Positions 1 through 5,601 of a stretch of 6,662 bases of DNA are shown here, piece by piece. The notes beneath the pieces were generated by a model. That model saw only the letters and a list, made by a program, of their open reading frames with translations, did no database searches and was not told the origin of the DNA. This DNA comes from an uncultured Oscillospiraceae bacterium (GTDB lineage Bacteria; Bacillota; Clostridia; Oscillospirales; Oscillospiraceae). Each line of letters starts with the position of its first letter. The stretch's first letter is position 1. The translations under genes were made by a program, and so were the position numbers. The stretch spans positions 1 through 6,662 of the forward strand of contig CANQKJ010000118.1 in NCBI GenBank assembly GCA_947624465.1. Direction: 5' to 3'.

Positions 1-843
1 CAGCCAGGAGTCCAGGCGGTAGGTGTGGTTATACACCACGTCCATGATGACCCGCAGCCCCGCCCGGTGGAGGGCCTGGACGGCCTCCTTCAGCTCCCGG
101 ACGCGGACCGCGCCGTCGCCGGGGTCGGTGGAGTAGGAACCCTCGGGCACGTTGTAGTTCACCGGGTCGTAGCCCCAGTTGTACTCGCCCGGATCGCCGC
201 CCTCCGCCACCGAGCCGTAGTCGAACACCGGCATGAGCTGGACGTGGGTGATCCCCAGGGTCTTTAAATAGTCCAGCCCCGTGGGGTGGACGCCGTCGCC
301 GCGCAGGGTGGTCCCCTCCAGGGTCAGGGCGGCGAATTTGCCCCGGTACTCCTCCGGCACGCCGGAGGCCGGGTCCCAGGAGAAATCCTTGACGTGCAGC
401 TCGTAGATGACGTTCTCCGGGGGGAGGGGAGGGGCCTTGTCCGTTCCCCAGCCCTCCGGGTCGGTGGACCTCAAGTCGACGACCATGCTCCGCTCCCCAT
501 CGAGGCCGCAGGCCCGGGCATAGGGGTCGGCGGTGCGGCGGGTTTCGCCGTCCACCGTCACCAGATAGTCGTAGTACACGCCGTCCAGGTCCCGGGGGAC
601 CTCCCGGCTCCACAGCCCCCGCTCCCCCCTGGAGAGGGCGAGCTGTTCCAGCGGCCCGCCGCCGGCTCCCCGGGCAAAGAGGCGCAGGACCACCGCCGAG
701 GCGGTGGGGGCCCACAGGCGGAACACGGTCCGCCCCGCCTCCCGGAAGGCGCCCAGGGGGGCGTCGCAGTGGTATTCCTCCCGGAAGGCCCGGGAGTCGA
801 AATACTTCTTGAGAGATGTCGGTTTCGTGTCTATGGTGATCAC
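1..843 (-). CDS. pulA: Type I pullulanase (GH13), N-terminal part, cut by the window edge
   Basis: Debranching enzyme that hydrolyses alpha-1,6 links in pullulan and branched maltodextrins. No signal peptide or lipobox is visible, so it should be cytoplasmic. Only the first 281 residues (from the GTG at 843) are present; the frame is still open at position 1. Seen: a short lead then KKYFDS (residues 12-17), a CBM48-like beta domain with FRLWAPTASAV (41-51) and GVYYDYLVTVDG (88-99), VIYELHVKDFS (145-155), the type I pullulanase signature YNWGYDP (221-227), and GH13 conserved region I, DVVYNH (268-273). The catalytic Asp/Glu/Asp regions lie outside the window. It sits 50 bp downstream of the amylase on the same strand with no promoter or terminator between, so an operon is likely. 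Start choice is uncertain: an in-frame GTG at 897 overlaps the amylase stop as GTGA but would add 18 unconserved-looking residues. Neither GTG has a good ribosome binding site. Family call is firm; the start is not. Confidence 0.93.
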   Translation of the reverse strand, partial: MITIDTKPTSLKKYFDSRAFREEYHCDAPLGAFREAGRTVFRLWAPTASAVVLRLFARGAGGGPLEQLALSRGERGLWSREVPRDLDGVYYDYLVTVDGETRRTADPYARACGLDGERSMVVDLRSTDPEGWGTDKAPPLPPENVIYELHVKDFSWDPASGVPEEYRGKFAALTLEGTTLRGDGVHPTGLDYLKTLGITHVQLMPVFDYGSVAEGGDPGEYNWGYDPVNYNVPEGSYSTDPGDGAVRVRELKEAVQALHRAGLRVIMDVVYNHTYRLDSWL

Positions 844-893
844 TCCATGGCGGGCATGGACCCCGCAGACTGTTTTTTCGAGCCTTCTCCGGC

Positions 894-2546
894 TCACCGG
901 CCCAGCACCACGCTGGTCTGGCCGTCCAGGGTGAGGACGCTTCCGTCCAGGGAGGCGCTCCCCAGGCCCACCGTGTCGTTGATCCCGGTGAACGAGGCGC
1001 CGGCGGCGGCCAGGTCCACGGTCACAGCCTCGGTCCCGGTGTTGTGGATGACGGCTACGGTGTCGTCCCCGTAGACGGACACAAAGCCGCCCACCTTGGC
1101 GCCCTCCAGGTCCAGGGGGGTGTAGTCCCCTCTGGCGATGGCGGGGTTGGCTTTGCGGACCAGGATGACCCGCTTGTAGTAGTTATAGAGGCTGTCCGCG
1201 TCCGCCAGCTGCTCCTGGACGGTGGCGGAGACCCGCTTGTCGGCGGCATAGGTGCTGCCCTCAGGGTCGGCGATGGTGTCGCCGTCCCCCCACTCCATCT
1301 TGAGCCGGCGGTTGGCGTCGGTGTTGGCGCCGCCCCGGGAGCCGCGCATACCGATCTCCTCCCCATAATAGAGGAAGGGAGAGCCGGGGGAGAGGAGGTA
1401 GAGATTGGCCGCCATCTGGGCCTGGCCGTTGGCGGGATTCAGGAAGCCCGCCGCCCGGTCGGTGTCGTGGTTGGCGATGAAGGGCACCATCATGGCGTCC
1501 TCATTGAGCGCCTGGATCTCGTCCAGGTAGCCGTCCACATAGGAAGTGTAGGCGTCCACGCTGCCGCCCCTGGCTGCGGCGGCGATCCGGCCGTCGGTCT
1601 GGCTGGTGGTGAAGTCGAAGCAGTTGAGGGCGGGGAAGTAGTCGAAGGTGATGGCGTCGGCGTCCCACACCTCGGCCACGGTGTAGATGTCGGGCTTGAT
1701 GGCCCTGAGCTGATCCATATACCACACCCAGAACTGGCCGCTCTTCTCGTTGTCGCCGAAGTAGATGTACTTGGCCGCGTCGAACCGGAAGCCGTCCACC
1801 CCCAGGTCCAGGTAGTATTTGGCCACGTCCACCACCGCCTGGCGGACGGCCTCGTTATCGTAGTTGAGCTCGGGCATATCGCTGGAGAAATTGCCCTCGT
1901 AATAGTGGTCGGTGCCGGGGATGGGGTAGAAGGTCCTGCCCCCGGGAGGGTTGTCCGGCGCGGCGTACCAGGTGTAGAAGTCGTAATAGGGGTCGGAGGC
2001 GTCGCCGCTCCTGTGGGCGTTGACAAAGGCGGTGAACCAGGGATTGTTCCGGCCCGAGTGGTTGATGACCATGTCCATGATGACCTTCACGCCGCGCTCA
2101 TGGCAGAGGTCCAGCAGCTCTTTCAGATCGTCCTCGGTGCCGAAGGCGGGGTCCACCGCGTAATAGTCGTCCACGTCATACTTGTGGTAGCTTTTGGAGG
2201 TGAGGATGGGGGAGAGCCAGATGCCCTCGATCCCCAGGCTGAGGCCGCTGGCGGGATCCCCGTCGTTCAGGTAGTCCATCCGGTCGATGATGCCCCGCAG
2301 GTCGCCCACGCCGTCCCCGTCGGAGTCGGAGAAGGAGCCGACGAAGATCTCGTAGAACACCCGGTAGTTGTCGTCGGTCACGTCGCCGTCCTCCAGGGTC
2401 ACGTCGGTGACGGCCACCTCGCCGGCGGGGGCGGAGGGCTCCTGTGAGGGGGCCTCAGAGGGCGTGGCGGAGGGGCCCGCGGAGGGACCTCCGCAGGCGG
2501 TGAGCAGCATCAGGAGCGCCAGGACGGACGCCAAAAGCTTTTTCAT
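894..2546 (-). CDS. Secreted alpha-amylase family lipoprotein (GH13)
   Basis: Surface-anchored glycosidase expected to cut alpha-1,4 links of starch or maltodextrin outside the cell; exact specificity is not provable from motifs. The 550-aa product begins with a lipoprotein signal (MKKLLAS..., lipobox LTAC, Cys18), then a Ser/Pro/Ala/Glu linker (about 19-60). The (beta/alpha)8 domain starts at YRVFYEIFVGSF (61-72), directly followed by a DSDGDGVGD calcium-type loop (74-82). GH13 regions are intact: DMVINH (158-163), GFRFDAAKY with nucleophile Asp256 (252-260), AEVWD with acid/base Glu292, and NHDTDR with Asp361 (359-364). SPFLYYGEEIGM (389-400) follows, then a C-terminal beta domain from about 465 (VAVIHNTGTEAVTV). 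The ATG at 2546 is chosen because GGAGGT lies about 7 nt upstream and the lipoprotein signal starts there; the frame is open further upstream (to 2909) but that part lacks protein-like character and crosses a promoter. First gene of a probable operon with pullulanase. No carbohydrate-binding module is evident. Confidence 0.95.
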   Translation of the reverse strand: MKKLLASVLALLMLLTACGGPSAGPSATPSEAPSQEPSAPAGEVAVTDVTLEDGDVTDDNYRVFYEIFVGSFSDSDGDGVGDLRGIIDRMDYLNDGDPASGLSLGIEGIWLSPILTSKSYHKYDVDDYYAVDPAFGTEDDLKELLDLCHERGVKVIMDMVINHSGRNNPWFTAFVNAHRSGDASDPYYDFYTWYAAPDNPPGGRTFYPIPGTDHYYEGNFSSDMPELNYDNEAVRQAVVDVAKYYLDLGVDGFRFDAAKYIYFGDNEKSGQFWVWYMDQLRAIKPDIYTVAEVWDADAITFDYFPALNCFDFTTSQTDGRIAAAARGGSVDAYTSYVDGYLDEIQALNEDAMMVPFIANHDTDRAAGFLNPANGQAQMAANLYLLSPGSPFLYYGEEIGMRGSRGGANTDANRRLKMEWGDGDTIADPEGSTYAADKRVSATVQEQLADADSLYNYYKRVILVRKANPAIARGDYTPLDLEGAKVGGFVSVYGDDTVAVIHNTGTEAVTVDLAAAGASFTGINDTVGLGSASLDGSVLTLDGQTSVVLGR

Positions 2547-2553
2547 GTTCGAT

Positions 2554-2559
2554 ACCTCC
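2554..2559 (-). promoter_or_regulatory. Ribosome binding site of the amylase gene
   Basis: GGAGGT on the minus strand, 7 nt ahead of the ATG at 2546. It decides the amylase start over the longer open frame that reaches 2909. Confidence 0.85.
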
Positions 2560-2565
2560 ATTTCA

Positions 2566-2597
2566 AATGATACGGAGACGGGCTCATCGGTATCATT
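2566..2597. promoter_or_regulatory. Dyad AATGATAC / GTATCATT at the amylase promoter (candidate operator)
   Basis: Two perfect 8-bp inverted half-sites (2566-2573 and 2590-2597) separated by 16 bp. One half overlaps the amylase -10 box and expected transcription start; the other lies in the 5' leader upstream of the ribosome binding site. A bound repressor there could block initiation, or the leader RNA could fold only in part because the start lies near 2588. Regulator unknown; function inferred from position. Confidence 0.4.
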
Positions 2598-2624
2598 ATG
2601 GCGCGGGCGCGCGGGAATTGTCAA
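2595..2624 (-). promoter_or_regulatory. Sigma-A-type promoter of the amylase-pullulanase operon
   Basis: Reading the minus strand, a consensus -35 TTGACA (2624-2619), an 18-bp spacer and a -10 CATAAT (2600-2595, 5 of 6 consensus bases). The spacer is a run of almost pure G/C. Expected start near 2588, leaving a leader of about 40 nt with GGAGGT near its end. Confidence 0.75.
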
Positions 2625-2641
2625 GACGAAAAAACGTTGAT

Positions 2642-2663
2642 CCGCCGCCCTTGTAAACGGCGG
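2642..2663. repeat. Inverted repeat CCGCCG / CGGCGG over the -35 box
   Basis: Perfect 6-bp arms (2642-2647 and 2658-2663) around a 10-nt loop that contains the TTGTAA -35 box of the downstream promoter. Might be an operator; such GC-only arms can also occur by chance in this GC-rich DNA. Confidence 0.35.
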
Positions 2664-2679
2664 AAAACTGTGGTATGGT
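2651..2679 (+). promoter_or_regulatory. Probable promoter of the two membrane-protein genes
   Basis: TTGTAA (2651-2656) and TATGGT (2674-2679), each 4 of 6 to the sigma-A consensus, with an ideal 17-bp spacer. The expected start near 2686 gives a very short leader, with GAGGTGG (2687-2693) placed 7 nt before the ATG at 2701. It is divergent from the amylase promoter, whose -35 is about 27 bp away. Confidence 0.5.
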
Positions 2680-2700
2680 AGAAGGCGAGGTGGTGGAGAG

Positions 2701-3192
2701 ATGCCCCGGAACATCGTGGAACTGTATACCGAGGAGGACATCGCCCTCCTGGAGCGGCGGGTCAAACGCCACCGCGCGGCGCTGATCGTCCTGGCGGCCG
2801 CCGCGCTCATCGCCTGTATCGTCCTGGCCGCGCTGGCCAACGCCCGAAACGCCGGGAAGCTGGAGCTGGCCGCCGTCCTCGTCAGCACCGTGGCGGGCTG
2901 GATCTGCATCTATGACGGCATTTTCACCGTCAGCGCGGGGAAGAAGGAGATCGGCCACGCCAATATGCTCCGCTCGGAGCCCCGGGAGCGGATCGACGGC
3001 CCCGTCACCGTCACCGACGAGCGGCTCAGGATCCGGGGCAGCATCACCGTGCGGCGGGTGGAGGTGGCCTCGGAGACGGGCGTTAAGAAGGCGCTGGTCC
3101 ATGAGAACCGGGCGAAGCGCCTGGCGGAGCTGCCCGCCTCCGCCGTGTATATGGCCCACGGCTATGCGGCGGCGGTGGAGGTGGCGGAATGA
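2701..3192 (+). CDS. Unrecognised two-helix membrane protein
   Basis: I do not recognise this 163-aa protein. The N-terminus is amphipathic and charged (about 1-25, including RRVKRHR at 19-25), followed by an Ala/Leu/Ile-rich membrane helix (about 26-46), a short loop with NARNAGK, and a second helix (about 55-77, ending near WICIYDGIF). The remaining ~85 residues are soluble, with alternating hydrophobic stretches such as VTVTDERLRIRGSITVRRVEV that suggest a small beta domain; the positive-inside rule puts both ends in the cytoplasm. GAGGTGG at 2687-2693 supports the ATG at 2701. It overlaps the next gene by ATGA, so the two are probably co-translated and may act together. No catalytic motif is visible. 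Its place between the amylase and the maltodextrin transporter hints at, but does not prove, a link to starch use. It is a real gene by codon use, start signal and overlap with its neighbour. Confidence 0.8.
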   Translation: MPRNIVELYTEEDIALLERRVKRHRAALIVLAAAALIACIVLAALANARNAGKLELAAVLVSTVAGWICIYDGIFTVSAGKKEIGHANMLRSEPRERIDGPVTVTDERLRIRGSITVRRVEVASETGVKKALVHENRAKRLAELPASAVYMAHGYAAAVEVAE

Positions 3193-3680
3193 GAGTGCTG
3201 AAAAACATCCTCTCCCAGCTCCACAGCTTCATCCTGTGGGCTTTGGCGTCCATCCTGCTGTGGGCCTGGGTCTTCGGCCTGGCCACCGACACCTCCTACG
3301 GCAAAAAGGTGATGATCTTCTGCCACGTGCCCGCCATCCAGGACGTGGAGCTGACCATGGACCTGGAGGAGGACCTGCCCGAGGGCATCAAAATGGTACA
3401 GGTCCACCCCTTCGACTACGTGATGTTCGACACGGTGTCCATCACCCGGGCCGACATCCTCATCATCCCCGCCATCGACGTGCCCGAGATGGGGGACGAG
3501 ATCGTCCCGCTGGAGGGGGAGACCGGCATTCAGGTCTACGACCCGGACACCGGGGAGGGCGTCCTGCTGGACTACATCACCTACGGGGACGAGGCGTACT
3601 ATCTGTACCTGGGGGCCGGCTCCGCCCACTTAAAGGACGGGATCGCCGCCGAGATCGCGAGGAAACTGCTGGATATGTGA
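3189..3680 (+). CDS. Unrecognised protein with one membrane helix and an extracytoplasmic domain
   Basis: A second 163-aa protein I cannot name. A Trp-rich membrane helix (about 13-33, FILWALASILLWAWVFGLA) sits near the N-terminus with no lipobox or clear cleavage site, so it is probably an anchored domain facing outward. The rest is acidic and alpha/beta-like: KKVMIFCHVPAI (39-50), LEEDLPEGIKMVQVHPFDYVMF (59-80), a strand ADILIIPAIDVPEM (88-101) and a C-terminal helix GIAAEIARKLL (151-161). The run of a strand, helix, 'ADILIIPA' strand and final amphipathic helix is reminiscent of a lobe of a solute-binding protein, but that is only an impression. A strong GGAGGTGG (3177-3184) and ATGA overlap with the previous stop indicate translational coupling. 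A hairpin follows its stop within 4 nt. Confidence 0.8.
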   Translation: MRVLKNILSQLHSFILWALASILLWAWVFGLATDTSYGKKVMIFCHVPAIQDVELTMDLEEDLPEGIKMVQVHPFDYVMFDTVSITRADILIIPAIDVPEMGDEIVPLEGETGIQVYDPDTGEGVLLDYITYGDEAYYLYLGAGSAHLKDGIAAEIARKLLDM

Positions 3681-3683
3681 CCG

Positions 3684-3716
3684 AAGGGTGGCGCCCGCCG
3701 AGCGGGTGCCACCCTT
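3684..3716 (+). terminator. Strong hairpin after the two-gene membrane operon, probable terminator
   Basis: Arms of 15 nt (3684-3698 and 3702-3716) pair fully, with a single G-U wobble, around a 3-nt loop, starting 4 nt after the stop at 3680. A T run (3731-3735) comes only 14 nt after the stem, so it is not a textbook intrinsic terminator; it may terminate weakly or protect the 3' end of the mRNA. Confidence 0.6.
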
Positions 3717-3740
3717 GCGCGATCATCCAGTTTTTAAAAG

Positions 3741-3772
3741 TTGCACAAATTTCCATTTGATTTTTTGTGCAA
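3741..3772. promoter_or_regulatory. Dyad TTGCACAAA / TTTGTGCAA upstream of the binding-protein promoter
   Basis: Perfect 9-bp inverted half-sites (3741-3749 and 3764-3772) with a 14-bp centre, ending about 30 bp before the -35 box. A partial copy, TGCAAAT, recurs at 3768-3774 and 3790-3796, exactly 22 bp (two helix turns) apart. The position suits an activator or a looping repressor for the transporter operon. The regulator is not identified. Confidence 0.45.
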
Positions 3773-3802
3773 ATTGAGATGTGATAGATTGCAAATCGTA
3801 TA

Positions 3803-3831
3803 TGGACAATGACGAAATAATTTGTTATAAT
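3803..3831 (+). promoter_or_regulatory. Strong promoter of the maltodextrin transporter operon
   Basis: TGGACA (3803-3808, 5 of 6), a 17-bp spacer, TATAAT (3826-3831, 6 of 6) and an extended -10 TG at 3823-3824. Expected start near 3838, giving an unusually structured leader of about 84 nt before the ATG at 3922. Confidence 0.85.
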
Positions 3832-3843
3832 TTTGCTGTTATA

Positions 3844-3909
3844 GGGCAACATGGGGTACCCCATGTTTTTTATCCTTGCTTCGCAAGGATAATGCCCAAA
3901 TAAAAAACA
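3844..3909 (+). promoter_or_regulatory. Structured 5' leader with terminator-like hairpin (candidate attenuator)
   Basis: Hairpin 1 is the perfect palindrome ACATGGGGTACCCCATGT (3849-3866), followed at once by six Ts (3866-3871): the form of an intrinsic terminator inside the leader. Hairpin 2 has 8-bp perfect arms ATCCTTGC / GCAAGGAT (3872-3879, 3883-3890) with a TTC loop. GGGCA (3844-3848) and TGCCC (3893-3897) can close both into a three-way junction. In addition TGTTTTTTAT (3864-3873) is fully complementary to ATAAAAAACA (3900-3909), just before and touching the Shine-Dalgarno sequence; this pairing would break hairpin 1 and the closing stem. The pairings are seen; switching and any ligand are inferred. 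It matches no riboswitch class I recognise. Confidence 0.5.
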
Positions 3910-3914
3910 GGAGG
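3909..3914 (+). promoter_or_regulatory. Ribosome binding site of the solute-binding protein gene
   Basis: AGGAGG, 7 nt before the ATG at 3922: near-ideal, fitting the high expression expected of a binding protein. Its 5' edge touches the A-rich strand of the alternative leader pairing. Confidence 0.9.
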
Positions 3915-3921
3915 AAAGAAA

Positions 3922-5484
3922 ATGAAAAAAGTAGTAGCATTGCTGCTGGCTCTGGTCATGGTCGTGGCGCTGTGCGCCTGCGGCCCCAAGGAACCCACCG
4001 GCGGCACGCCCAGCACTCCCGGCACCGAGACCACTCCCGGCGGGGAGCAGCAGCCCGGCGGCACCGGCAACGAGCTTGCCGGCACCTATGACGTCACCCT
4101 GTGGGTGCCCGAGGCCGCTGTCGATCTGACCAAGGAGCAGGTCGCGGCCTTCAACAGCTCCAACGAGCTGGGCATCACCTTCAACGCCACCGTGGAGCCC
4201 GTCTCCGAGGCTGACGCCGCCACCAACATGATCAACGACGTGTCCGCCGGCGGCGACCTGTACTTCTTCGCCCAGGATCAGCTCTCCCGTCTGATCCAGG
4301 CCGGCGCGCTCACCAAGCTGGGCCAGGGCGCCGCCGAGTTCGTGAAGAACAACAACAACGCCGCCACCCAGGTGGCCGCCCAGGCCGGTTCCGACTTCTA
4401 TGCCTATCCTCTGACCTCCGATAACGGCTACTTCATGTACTATGACAAGTCCGTCATCCCCGAGGAGGACGTGGACAGCCTGGAGGCCATTGTCGCCGAC
4501 TGTGAGGCCGCCGACAAGAACATCTCCTTTGAGCTGGAGAACGCCTGGTACCTCGCCGGCTTCTTCTTCTCCACCGGCTGCCACTCCGACTGGGTCACCG
4601 ACAACGACGGCAACTTCATCTCCATCGACGACGACTTCAACTCCGCCAACGGCATCATCGCCCTGAAGGGCGCGTACAAAGTCCTCTCCTCCCCCAAGTA
4701 TGTCAACAGCTCCACTCCTGACTTCGCCAGCGGCTCCGCCGTCGTGGTCACCGGCACCTGGAACTACGCCGCCATCAAGGAGCAGCTGGGCGACAACTTC
4801 GGCGTCGCCGATCTGCCCTCCTACGAGGTGGACGGCACCAGCTATCACATCGGCTCCTACAGCGGCTGCAAGCTGATGGGTCTGAAGCCCCAGGAGGACG
4901 CCAAGCGCGGCGCCGCCCTGAACCAGCTGGCCCAGTATCTGACCGGCACGGAGTGCCAGCTGCAGCGCTTCAGCTCCTTCGGCTGGGGTCCCTCCAACAA
5001 CGAGGCGCTCGCTGATCCCGCCGTCGTCGCCGATCCCACTCTGACCGCTCTGAACGAGCAGGGCGCGTACGCCATCCCTCAGCCCAACATCCACGGCTCC
5101 TGGTGGGATATCGCCAAGGTCATCGCCACCAACATCAAGACCGGCGGCGGCTCTGACGCCGAGCTCCAGGCGGCTCTGGACCAGTACACCTCCAGCCTTG
5201 AGTCCGTGTTCGAGATGACCGACGAGGTGCGCAACGCCTTCACCGTCATCGGCGCCATTGGCGGCTCCAGCTGGGACGTGGACTTCGCCATGACCGCCGA
5301 CGGCGACGTGTGGACCTCCAACGACGTCTTTGAGCTGAAGGCCGGCGACGAGTTCAAGTGCCGCCAGGGCAAGTCCTGGGATGTGGCCTATCCCGCCGAG
5401 AACTATGTGGTCGAGGCCGACGGCAGCTATAACATCCAGCTCAACGCCGCCACCGGCGAGATCACTCTGGTCCCCGCGGCCTGA
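3922..5484 (+). CDS. malE: Maltodextrin-binding lipoprotein (MalE type) with C-terminal starch-binding-like module
   Basis: Extracellular solute-binding protein of an ABC importer, tethered to the membrane outside. The 520 aa start with a lipoprotein signal (MKKVVALLLALVM, lipobox LCAC, Cys20), then a Gly/Pro/Thr linker (about 21-52). The binding domain begins at YDVTLWVPEAAVDLTKEQ (56-73), the usual MalE-like opening 'W..e......q..aF', and includes GDLYFFAQDQLSRLIQAG (111-128), YAYPLTSDNGYFMYYDKS (160-177), FASGSAVVVTGTWNY (268-282) and WWDIAKVI (394-401). Residues ~439-520 form a separate beta unit, FTVIGAIGGSSWDVDF ... WTSNDVFELKAGDEFK ... YNIQLNAATGEITLV, resembling SusE/SusF-type starch-binding domains. 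That makes the protein about 80-100 residues longer than a plain MalE and favours starch-derived oligosaccharides as ligand. Codons are strongly C-biased, as in highly expressed genes. It precedes malF, separated by a strong hairpin. Ligand is inferred from domains and neighbours. Confidence 0.9.
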   Translation: MKKVVALLLALVMVVALCACGPKEPTGGTPSTPGTETTPGGEQQPGGTGNELAGTYDVTLWVPEAAVDLTKEQVAAFNSSNELGITFNATVEPVSEADAATNMINDVSAGGDLYFFAQDQLSRLIQAGALTKLGQGAAEFVKNNNNAATQVAAQAGSDFYAYPLTSDNGYFMYYDKSVIPEEDVDSLEAIVADCEAADKNISFELENAWYLAGFFFSTGCHSDWVTDNDGNFISIDDDFNSANGIIALKGAYKVLSSPKYVNSSTPDFASGSAVVVTGTWNYAAIKEQLGDNFGVADLPSYEVDGTSYHIGSYSGCKLMGLKPQEDAKRGAALNQLAQYLTGTECQLQRFSSFGWGPSNNEALADPAVVADPTLTALNEQGAYAIPQPNIHGSWWDIAKVIATNIKTGGGSDAELQAALDQYTSSLESVFEMTDEVRNAFTVIGAIGGSSWDVDFAMTADGDVWTSNDVFELKAGDEFKCRQGKSWDVAYPAENYVVEADGSYNIQLNAATGEITLVPAA

Positions 5485-5544
5485 GCCAAAACACAGGACA
5501 ACCGAATCGAGCCTGGCTTGGCTTGACCTGACACAGCACAGCAT

Positions 5545-5590
5545 GATCGGCCGGAGCTTATGGAGCGCATAAGCTCCGGCCGATCTTTTT
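5545..5590 (+). terminator. Intrinsic terminator between binding protein and permease genes
   Basis: An 18-bp perfect stem (5545-5562 with 5568-5585), loop GAGCG, followed directly by TTTTT (5586-5590). No promoter is evident between it and malF, whose ribosome binding site begins 2 nt later, so partial read-through is likely: abundant binding protein, less permease. It may also stabilise the 3' end of the upstream message. Confidence 0.9.
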
Positions 5591-5591
5591 A

Positions 5592-5601
5592 GAGGGGTGA
5601 T
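5592..5601 (+). promoter_or_regulatory. Ribosome binding site of malF
   Basis: GAGGGGTGAT, close to the anti-Shine-Dalgarno complement GGAGGTGAT, lies 3 nt before the ATG at 5605 (7 nt from the last G of GGGG). It lies just outside the terminator stem and stays accessible when the stem forms. Confidence 0.75.

Noticed and set aside
1044..2447. A 467-codon open frame on the plus strand opposite the amylase.
   Set aside because: Low-complexity Val/Gly/His/Glu composition and no start signal; the minus strand carries all four GH13 motifs in order.
2629..2642. Possible catabolite-response (cre) site around AAAACGTTGA ahead of the amylase promoter.
   Set aside because: Only the central CG and the A-rich left half fit the consensus; the right half does not, so it is not distinguishable from chance.
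2547..2909. N-terminal extension of the amylase by 121 residues.
   Set aside because: The extension is Arg/Ser/Ala-rich with no family resemblance, runs through the amylase promoter and into the opposing gene, and would bury the lipoprotein signal inside the protein.
2912..3760. A 282-codon open frame on the plus strand overlapping both membrane-protein genes.
   Set aside because: Arg/Pro/Gly-rich out-of-frame translation without a start signal; the two 163-aa frames have ribosome sites, membrane helices and an ATGA junction.
3844..3909. The leader structures as a known riboswitch, T-box or tRNA-like RNA.
   Set aside because: No conserved core of a riboswitch I know, no T-box sequence (TGGNACC-type bulge) in an antiterminator context, and the element is too small for a tRNA.
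5500..5543. Short tandem-like words (TGGCTTGGCTTGACC, ACACAGCACAGCA) before the terminator.
   Set aside because: Too short and imperfect to call a repeat element or regulatory array.
3577..5544. A 655-codon open frame on the minus strand opposite the binding-protein gene.
   Set aside because: Its product is a Gly/Val/His/Asp-rich string with no domain, a by-product of C-ending codons on the plus strand. The plus-strand gene has a lipoprotein signal, promoter and ribosome site, and family motifs.
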